Assembly (NCBI GenBank): GCA_025980475.1
Contig: JAICXL010000003.1
Span: 23,289 to 87,288, forward strand
Source of the DNA: Nocardioidaceae bacterium
Lineage (GTDB): Bacteria; Actinomycetota; Actinomycetes; Propionibacteriales; Nocardioidaceae
Length of the DNA stretch: 64,000 nucleotides
Direction: 5' to 3'
Shown here: positions 57,465 through 64,000 of the stretch, one piece after another
Layout of the letters: every line of letters starts with the position of its first letter
Position numbering within the stretch: the first letter of the stretch is position 1
Program-made: the position numbers and the translations under genes
The notes under the pieces: model-generated
Database searches by the model: none
Told to the model about the DNA's origin: nothing
The model's input: the letters and a program-made list of their open reading frames with translations, nothing else

Positions 57465-59015
57465 GTGGAGGCAACCAATCCGGCCAGGGACGCGCTGGCG
57501 CGGCTGTGGCCGTTGATCATCGAGAACGTCGCCCCCAACCAGCGGGTCTGGCTCACCGCCAGCCAGCCGGTGATGCTCGCGGAGAACACGGCCGTGATCG
57601 CGGTGCCCAACGAGTTCACCCGCAACCAGCTCGAGGGCCGGCTCCGCACCCGCCTGGAGGACGCGCTCAGCGAACGCCTCGGCAAGCCGATCCGGATCGC
57701 GGTGAGCGTCGACGAGTCCCTCGACCAGCGACCGGTGACCACCCAGCCGCCGGCTCCCGGCCAGGTGCCCGGTGGGGTGCCGGGTCAGTTGCCGGGCCAG
57801 GTGCCGGGCCAGGTGCCGGGCCAGGTGCCCGGCCAGGCGGTTGCCAACGGCACCCGGCCGGCGCAGCCGGCTCCCGACAGCCCGCTGCCGAAGGTTGATC
57901 TGTCGACAAGTCCACTCAGCGACTTGTCGACGAATGCCCACCTGCACGGCGGGGCCAGCCTGACCACCGGCATCCCGGACAGCCCGCTGAACCCCCGGTA
58001 CAGCTTCGAGACCTTCGTGATCGGCTCCTCCAACCGCTTCGCCCACGCCGCCGCGGTGGCGGTCGCCGAGGCGCCGGGGATGGCCTACAACCCGCTGCTC
58101 GTCTACGGGGATTCCGGCCTGGGCAAGACCCACCTGCTGCACGCGATCGGCCACTACGTGCGCAGCCTCTACACCGGCGCCAAGATCCGCTACGTCTCCT
58201 CCGAGGCGTTCACCAACGACGTGATCAACGCGATCAAGGACGCCAATACCGCCGCCCTGCAGCGGCGGTACCGCGACGTGGACGTGCTGCTCATCGACGA
58301 CATCCAGTTCCTCGAAGGCAAGCAGCAGACCCAGGAGGAGTTCTTCCACACCTTCAACACGTTGCACAACGCCAACAAGCAGATCGTGATCAGCTCCGAC
58401 CGGCCGCCCAAGCGGCTGACCCAGCTCGAGGACCGGCTGCGCAATCGGTTCGAGTGGGGGCTGCTGACCGACGTGCAGCCGCCCGACCTCGAGACCAGGA
58501 TCGCGATCTTGCGCAAGAAGGCGGCCGCCGAGCGGCTCAGCGCGCCGCCGGACGTGCTGGAGTTCATCGCCAGCCGGATCCAGACCAACATCCGTGAGCT
58601 CGAAGGTGCCCTGATCCGGGTGACCGCGTTCGCGAGCATCAACCGTCAGGAGGTCGACCTGACCCTGGCCGAGATCGTGCTCAAGGACCTGATCCCCGAG
58701 GGCGGGGAGCCCGAGGTGACCGCGGGACTGATCATCGCCCAGACCGCGTCGTACTTCGGCTACTCGATCGACGACCTGTGCGGCCCGAGCCGGACCCGTG
58801 CGCTGGTCACCGCCCGGCAGATCGCGATGTACCTCTGCCGGGAGCTCACCGAGCTGTCGCTGCCCAAGATCGGCCAGCAGTTCGGCGGCCGCGACCACAC
58901 CACGGTGATGAACGCCGACCGCCGGATCCGCAAGGACCTCGCCGAGCGCCGCAACGTCTTCCACCAGGTCACCGAGCTCACCACCCGGATCAAGCAGCAG
59001 GCGAAGCAGGCCTAG
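57465..59015 (+). CDS. dnaA: Chromosomal replication initiator DnaA
   Basis: GTG start VEATNPARDALARLWPLIIENVAPNQRVWLTASQPVMLAENTAVIAVPNEFTRNQLEGRL; YSFETFVIGSSNRFAHAAAVAVAEAPGMAYNPLLVYGDSGLGKTHLLHAIGHY; domain IV ...SLPKIGQQFGGRDHTTVMNADRRIR. Confidence 0.97.
   Translation: MEATNPARDALARLWPLIIENVAPNQRVWLTASQPVMLAENTAVIAVPNEFTRNQLEGRLRTRLEDALSERLGKPIRIAVSVDESLDQRPVTTQPPAPGQVPGGVPGQLPGQVPGQVPGQVPGQAVANGTRPAQPAPDSPLPKVDLSTSPLSDLSTNAHLHGGASLTTGIPDSPLNPRYSFETFVIGSSNRFAHAAAVAVAEAPGMAYNPLLVYGDSGLGKTHLLHAIGHYVRSLYTGAKIRYVSSEAFTNDVINAIKDANTAALQRRYRDVDVLLIDDIQFLEGKQQTQEEFFHTFNTLHNANKQIVISSDRPPKRLTQLEDRLRNRFEWGLLTDVQPPDLETRIAILRKKAAAERLSAPPDVLEFIASRIQTNIRELEGALIRVTAFASINRQEVDLTLAEIVLKDLIPEGGEPEVTAGLIIAQTASYFGYSIDDLCGPSRTRALVTARQIAMYLCRELTELSLPKIGQQFGGRDHTTVMNADRRIRKDLAERRNVFHQVTELTTRIKQQAKQA
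57757..57837 (+). repeat. 12-bp tandem repeat encoding (VPGQ)n in the DnaA linker
   Basis: GQVPGGVPGQLPGQVPGQVPGQVPGQA; unit GTGCCGGGCCAG. Confidence 0.9.
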
Positions 59016-59369
59016 GCCCCGGTGTCCTGTGGGCTTCGCGGGACGTTCCGGTGGACGCGTTGGGGATCGGCTGTGGAGAACGGGGGCGCGCGCCGCACAC
59101 GGTCTCGCCCGCTGCACAGCACCGCGTTGCCCGTCCACCACGGCTCCACAGCCCCGGTGGACACCGGATCGACCGCTGACCTGCCCCGACACCGGTTCTC
59201 CACAGCGTCCACCGCCCCTACGACTACAACGGAATTACCAATTGCTCCTCGTCGGCCACACGTCGCTTCGCCGCCCTTCCTGGGGACAAACGACACGGCG
59301 CGTGGCAGGATGCTTTTCCCGCACCCGTGCGGACAGGCTTGTAGTTCGCTCTTCCAGGAGGCACTCGAA
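59016..59369. other. oriC: Candidate oriC (dnaA-dnaN intergenic region)
   Basis: 354-bp spacer between dnaA and dnaN with several degenerate DnaA-box-like motifs, including TGTGGAGAA (59072-59080), TTCTCCACA (59196-59204) and TGGGGACAA, and a locally AT-richer stretch ACAACGGAATTACCAATTG. Confidence 0.7.
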
Positions 59370-60536
59370 GTGAAGTTCCGCGTCGACCGCGACGTCCTCG
59401 CCGACGCCGTCGCCTGGACCGCTCGCACCCTGCCGTTGCGCCCGAGCGCCCCGGTGCTCGCCGGCCTGCTGATCGAGGCCGGCCAGCTCGACGACGCGGC
59501 CGGCTCCGGTGACGGGCTGACCCTGTCGACCTTCGACTACGAGACCTCCGCGCGCGCGACCCTCAACGCCGACGTGAGCGAGGAGGGCCGGGCCCTGGTG
59601 TCCGGCCGACTGCTGGCCGACATCTGCCGCAGCCTGCCCAACAAGCCGGTCGAGCTGGCCATCGACGGCCCCCGAGTGACGCTGACCTGCGGGTCGGCGC
59701 GGTTCAGCCTGCAGACGATGCCGGTCGAGGAGTACCCCACCCTGCCGCAGATGCCGGAGGCCCGCGGCACCGTCAAGAGCGAGCTCTTCGCCCACGCCGT
59801 CGCCCAGGCGGTGACGGCCGCCGGCCGCGACGACATGCTCCCCGTGCTGACCGGCGTGCGGCTGGAGATCGACGGTGACTCGATCGCGATGCTGGCCACC
59901 GACCGCTTCCGGCTGGCCCAGCGAGAGCTGACCTGGGCGCCGTCCGCGCCCGACGTCAGTGCCGCCGCGCTGGTCCCCGCCCGCGTGCTGGCCGACACGG
60001 CCAAGTCGCTCACCGGCGGCGCCGACATCTCGATCGCGCTCTCCGGCGGCGGCGCCGGCGAGGGCATCATCGGGTTCGAGGGCTCGGCGGGAGGCGGCAT
60101 CCGTCGTACGACGACCCGTCTCCTCGACGGCGAGTTCCCGAAGGTGCGCAGCCTCTTCCCGTCCGAGCACCAGACCGTCGCCCGCGTCGACAAGGGCGCC
60201 CTGGTCGACTCGGTCAAGCGGGTCTCCCTGGTCGCCGAGCGCAACACCGCAGTCCAGCTGGCCTTCGCCGAGGGCGTGCTGACCCTCGACGCCGGCAACG
60301 GCGAGGAGGCGATGGCCAGCGAGTCGATCGAGGCCGCGGTCACGGGTGCGGACATCACCACCGGGTTCAACCCGCAGTTCCTCCTCGACGGCCTCACCGC
60401 GATCGAGGCGCCGTTCGTCGAGCTGGCCTTCACCCAGGCGAGCAAGCCCGTCGTAATGTCAGGGGTGGGCTCCCTCGACGGCGAGGTCGACGGCGACTTC
60501 AGGTATCTCCTGATGCCGCGCCGCCTGCTCTCCTGA
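59370..60536 (+). CDS. dnaN: DNA polymerase III beta clamp
   Basis: VKFRVDRDVLADAVAWTARTLPLRPSAPVLAGLLIEAG...YLLMPRRLLS. Confidence 0.97.
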   Translation: MKFRVDRDVLADAVAWTARTLPLRPSAPVLAGLLIEAGQLDDAAGSGDGLTLSTFDYETSARATLNADVSEEGRALVSGRLLADICRSLPNKPVELAIDGPRVTLTCGSARFSLQTMPVEEYPTLPQMPEARGTVKSELFAHAVAQAVTAAGRDDMLPVLTGVRLEIDGDSIAMLATDRFRLAQRELTWAPSAPDVSAAALVPARVLADTAKSLTGGADISIALSGGGAGEGIIGFEGSAGGGIRRTTTRLLDGEFPKVRSLFPSEHQTVARVDKGALVDSVKRVSLVAERNTAVQLAFAEGVLTLDAGNGEEAMASESIEAAVTGADITTGFNPQFLLDGLTAIEAPFVELAFTQASKPVVMSGVGSLDGEVDGDFRYLLMPRRLLS

Positions 60537-60587
60537 CCCTCGGCGGGGAGTCCACCGGCCCGCAGGCAACGACCGCAGGAGGAGCGC

Positions 60588-61475
60588 ATGGAGATCGGAC
60601 TCGTCGGACTCGGGAAGATGGGCGGCAACATGCGCACCCGGCTGCGCGACGCCGGCCACACCGTCGTCGGCTACGACCGCAACCCCGACGTGTCGGACGC
60701 CGCCAGCCTCCAGGAGATGGTCGGAAAGCTCGGCGGTGACGGCCGGCCCAGGGTCGTCTGGGTGATGGTGCCCGCCGGCGATCCGACCCGCGAGACGGTC
60801 AAGGAGCTGGCCGGGCTCCTCGGCGAGGGTGACCTGGTCGTCGACGGCGGCAACTCGAAGTGGACCGACGACAAGATCAACGCCGACCTGCTGGCCCAGA
60901 AGAGGGTCGGCTTCGTCGACTGCGGTGTCTCCGGCGGCGTCTGGGGCCTGAAGAACGGGTACGCCCTCATGTGCGGCGGCTCCGACGAGGACGTCGCCAA
61001 GGTGCAGCCGGCCTTCGACGCGCTGAAGCCCGAGGGCGAGTCCGGCTTCGTCCACGTCGGCCGCCAGCCCGGCGCCGGGCACTACGCCAAGATGGTCCAC
61101 AACGGCATCGAGTACGCCATCATGCAGGCCTACGCCGAGGGCTGGGAGCTGCTGGAGAAGGTCGAGCTCGTCGAGGACGTGCCGGCCACCTTCAACTCCT
61201 GGCGCGAGGGCACCGTGATCCGCTCCTGGCTGCTCGACCTGCTCACCGACGCGATCACCAGGGACCCGCACCTCGACGCGATCAGGGGTTGGGCCGAGGA
61301 CTCCGGCGAGGGCCGGTGGACGGTGCAGGAGGCGATCGACAACGCCGTGCCGATGCCGGCGATCTCCGCCGCCCTCTTCGCCCGCTTCGTCTCCCGCCAG
61401 GACGACAGCCCCGCGATGAAGGCGATCGCGGCGATGCGCAACGAGTTCGGCGGCCACGCGATCCGCTCCGAGTAG
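60588..61475 (+). CDS. gnd: 6-phosphogluconate dehydrogenase (decarboxylating, short form)
   Basis: MEIGLVGLGKMGGNMRTRLRDAGHTVVGYDRNPDV...VDGGNSKWTDDKINADLLAQKRVGFVDCGVSGGVWGLKNGYALMCGG...HYAKMVHNGIEYAIMQAYAEGWEL. Confidence 0.95.
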   Translation: MEIGLVGLGKMGGNMRTRLRDAGHTVVGYDRNPDVSDAASLQEMVGKLGGDGRPRVVWVMVPAGDPTRETVKELAGLLGEGDLVVDGGNSKWTDDKINADLLAQKRVGFVDCGVSGGVWGLKNGYALMCGGSDEDVAKVQPAFDALKPEGESGFVHVGRQPGAGHYAKMVHNGIEYAIMQAYAEGWELLEKVELVEDVPATFNSWREGTVIRSWLLDLLTDAITRDPHLDAIRGWAEDSGEGRWTVQEAIDNAVPMPAISAALFARFVSRQDDSPAMKAIAAMRNEFGGHAIRSE

Positions 61476-61481
61476 CCGCAC

Positions 61482-62645
61482 ATGTACGTCGCCCACCTGG
61501 CCCTGCACGACTTCCGGTCGTGGCCGGTGCTCGACGTGGAGCTCGGCCCGGGTGTGACCGCCTTCGTCGGGCGCAACGGGCAGGGCAAGACCAACATCGT
61601 CGAGGCCGTCGACTACCTCTCCCGGCTGTCCTCGCACCGGGTCGCCGCGGATGCGCCGCTGGTGCGGGAGGGCGCCGACCGGGCGGTGGTCCGTGCCGCC
61701 GTGGTCCGCGACGAGCGCCGCGCCGTGCTCGAGGTCGAGATCAACCCCGGCCGGTCCAACCGGGCGCGGGTGAACCGGTCGCCGCTGCCGCGCGCCCGGG
61801 ACCTGGTCGGCCTGGTGCGCACGGTCGTCTTCGCCCCCGACGACCTGGTGCTCGTGAAGGGCGACCCCACCGAGCGCCGGCGGTTCGCCGACGACCTGCT
61901 GGTGCTGCACGGCGCGAGGTACTCTGGCACCCGCAGCGACTACGACCGGGTGCTCAGGCAGCGCAACTCGCTGCTGAAGTCGGCCCGGTCCGCGAGGTTC
62001 GGCGGCCGCCGCGGTCCTGCCGAGGACTCCGCGCTGCAGACCCTGGGCGTCTGGGACGCACATCTGGCCCGTCTGGGCGGTGAGATCATGGCCGCACGGA
62101 TCCGGCTGGTCGAGGAGCTCAACCCGCTGCTCGGCAAGGCCTACGAGGCCGTCGCCCGGGGGGCCGGCTCCGATGACGCGACGCTGGCCTACCGGCCCTC
62201 GTTCGACGCGGGTGAGGCGGCGGACGCCCACACACTCACCGAGGCGCTGCTCGCCGAGCTGGAGCGACGGCGCGCCGACGAGCTCGACCGGGGGGTGAGC
62301 CTGGTCGGGCCACACCGCGACGACCTGCTCTGCACGCTCGGCTCACTGCCGGTCCGGGGCTATGCCAGTCACGGGGAGTCCTGGTCCTTCGCGCTGGCGA
62401 TGCGGCTGGCCTCCTACGAGCTCCTCCGCGCGCCCGGGGCCGCACCCGGACCGGTCGACGACCCGATCCTGGTCCTCGACGACGTCTTCGCCGAGCTTGA
62501 CGCGGGCCGTCGCGAGCAGCTCGCCGAGCTGGTCGCCGGCGCCGAGCAGGTGCTGGTCACAGCCGCAGTGCCCGACGACGTCCCCGAAGGGCTCCGTGGC
62601 GCCCGGTTCACCGTGGCAGCAGGTCAGGTGACCCGCGATGACTGA
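61482..62645 (+). CDS. recF: DNA replication/repair protein RecF
   Basis: [54 protein letters not shown]...[23 protein letters not shown]. Confidence 0.97.
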   Translation: MYVAHLALHDFRSWPVLDVELGPGVTAFVGRNGQGKTNIVEAVDYLSRLSSHRVAADAPLVREGADRAVVRAAVVRDERRAVLEVEINPGRSNRARVNRSPLPRARDLVGLVRTVVFAPDDLVLVKGDPTERRRFADDLLVLHGARYSGTRSDYDRVLRQRNSLLKSARSARFGGRRGPAEDSALQTLGVWDAHLARLGGEIMAARIRLVEELNPLLGKAYEAVARGAGSDDATLAYRPSFDAGEAADAHTLTEALLAELERRRADELDRGVSLVGPHRDDLLCTLGSLPVRGYASHGESWSFALAMRLASYELLRAPGAAPGPVDDPILVLDDVFAELDAGRREQLAELVAGAEQVLVTAAVPDDVPEGLRGARFTVAAGQVTRDD

Positions 62646-63183
62646 GCCCGACGGGCGCGGGGACGACGTGCCCAACCACCGCGACGACGGCCTCGAGCTG
62701 GCCAGGTCGGTGGCCCGCGGGCTCGCCGGCCGGACCAGACCCGGTCCGGCCGGCGAGCGGCGCCGCACCGGGTTCGGCAAGCGCCGGGCGGGCGCCGCCG
62801 GGAGCGCCTCGGGGGCGCACCCCGACGCCCGGGACCCGCAGACGCTCGACGCCAGCCTCGGCCGGTTCGTCAGCGACCAGGGCTGGGAGACCGAGCTGCG
62901 GGTGCACGGCGTCTTCACCCGCTGGGAGGCGCTCGTCGGCCGCGAGGTCGGCCAGCACGCCCTGCCGGAGTCCTACACCGACGGGAGGCTCGTCGTACGC
63001 ACCGACTCCACGGCGTGGGCGACCCAGATGAAGCTGCTGGCCGGCACCGTCGTGCGTCGGCTCAACGAGGAGCTTGGCGACGGCACCGTGCAGGTCATCG
63101 ACGTGGTCGGGCCACGTGCCCCGAGCTGGTCGCGCGGCCGCTTCCGGGTCAAGGGCCGCGGCCCGCGCGACACCTACGGCTGA
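62638..63183 (+). CDS. DUF721/DciA family protein
   Basis: [83 protein letters not shown]. Confidence 0.9.
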   Translation: MTEPDGRGDDVPNHRDDGLELARSVARGLAGRTRPGPAGERRRTGFGKRRAGAAGSASGAHPDARDPQTLDASLGRFVSDQGWETELRVHGVFTRWEALVGREVGQHALPESYTDGRLVVRTDSTAWATQMKLLAGTVVRRLNEELGDGTVQVIDVVGPRAPSWSRGRFRVKGRGPRDTYG

Positions 63184-63505
63184 GCCGGCCCCCTTCCCCC
63201 GGGGAACCGGCCTGCTGCCGATCCGGCGGGCGGGCAGACGTAGGGGGACCCGGGTGACGCCGTGATCGGCCGTCTTAGGCACCGCTGGAGGCCTTTCCGG
63301 CGAAGTTTCCTCCCCGGTAGTCCACATCCCCGGGCCGGTGCGCGTGCTTTCGGGTCCGTGACGGGTAAACTCGACCACGAGGCCGGCCCGCAACCTGCGC
63401 GTCATGACGCTGCGAGGGACGGCCACTCCTGTGTCGGGGGCCGGATGGTCCCGCAGCCGCCCCTGGCCGGGTCCTGTGCAAGCGAAGAGAAGAGGTCAGC
63501 CGAGC

Positions 63506-64000
<495 letters not shown>

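Noticed and set aside
57189-59192. 667-aa minus-strand ORF
   Set aside because: Antisense to dnaA; GC-rich shadow frame.

Overview
The window is a GC-rich actinobacterial chromosome segment, Nocardioides-like by overall gene content (an inference, not a database result). It covers the replication-origin neighbourhood. The right half holds, in order, cca, a DUF6049-like gene, murJ, a pseudokinase-like gene, sigM, an anti-sigma candidate, trxB-trxA, parB-parA-rsmG-jag-yidC-yidD-rnpA-rpmH (minus strand), then dnaA, an oriC-like spacer, dnaN, gnd, recF, a DciA/DUF721 gene and gyrB (truncated at the window end). The middle holds rpsF-ssb-rpsR-rplI, dnaB, an LCP protein, FemAB and alanine-racemase-like genes, a class A PBP, PadR-ino1, an MFS transporter and a phosphatase. 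The left end holds a truncated modA with an HTH/TOBE partner, a convergent two-component pair, an MprF-like/esterase/DMT cluster, serA and assorted small genes. Most of the window is conserved housekeeping DNA. I see no CRISPR array, prophage, IS element, rRNA or convincing tRNA, and no clear new defence or biosynthetic system. The best second-look items are: parS palindromes embedded in the parA and rsmG reading frames beside DnaA-box-like sites; a repeated TTTGTCGACAAA palindrome near replication genes; a 13-bp phased CGATAGG triplet upstream of padR-ino1; an 11-bp phased repeat plus perfect hairpin after ino1; two decayed genes (class III aminotransferase, MATE transporter); MurJ separated from its pseudokinase; and an MprF-like/esterase module. 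All family calls come from reading translated motifs without database searches.
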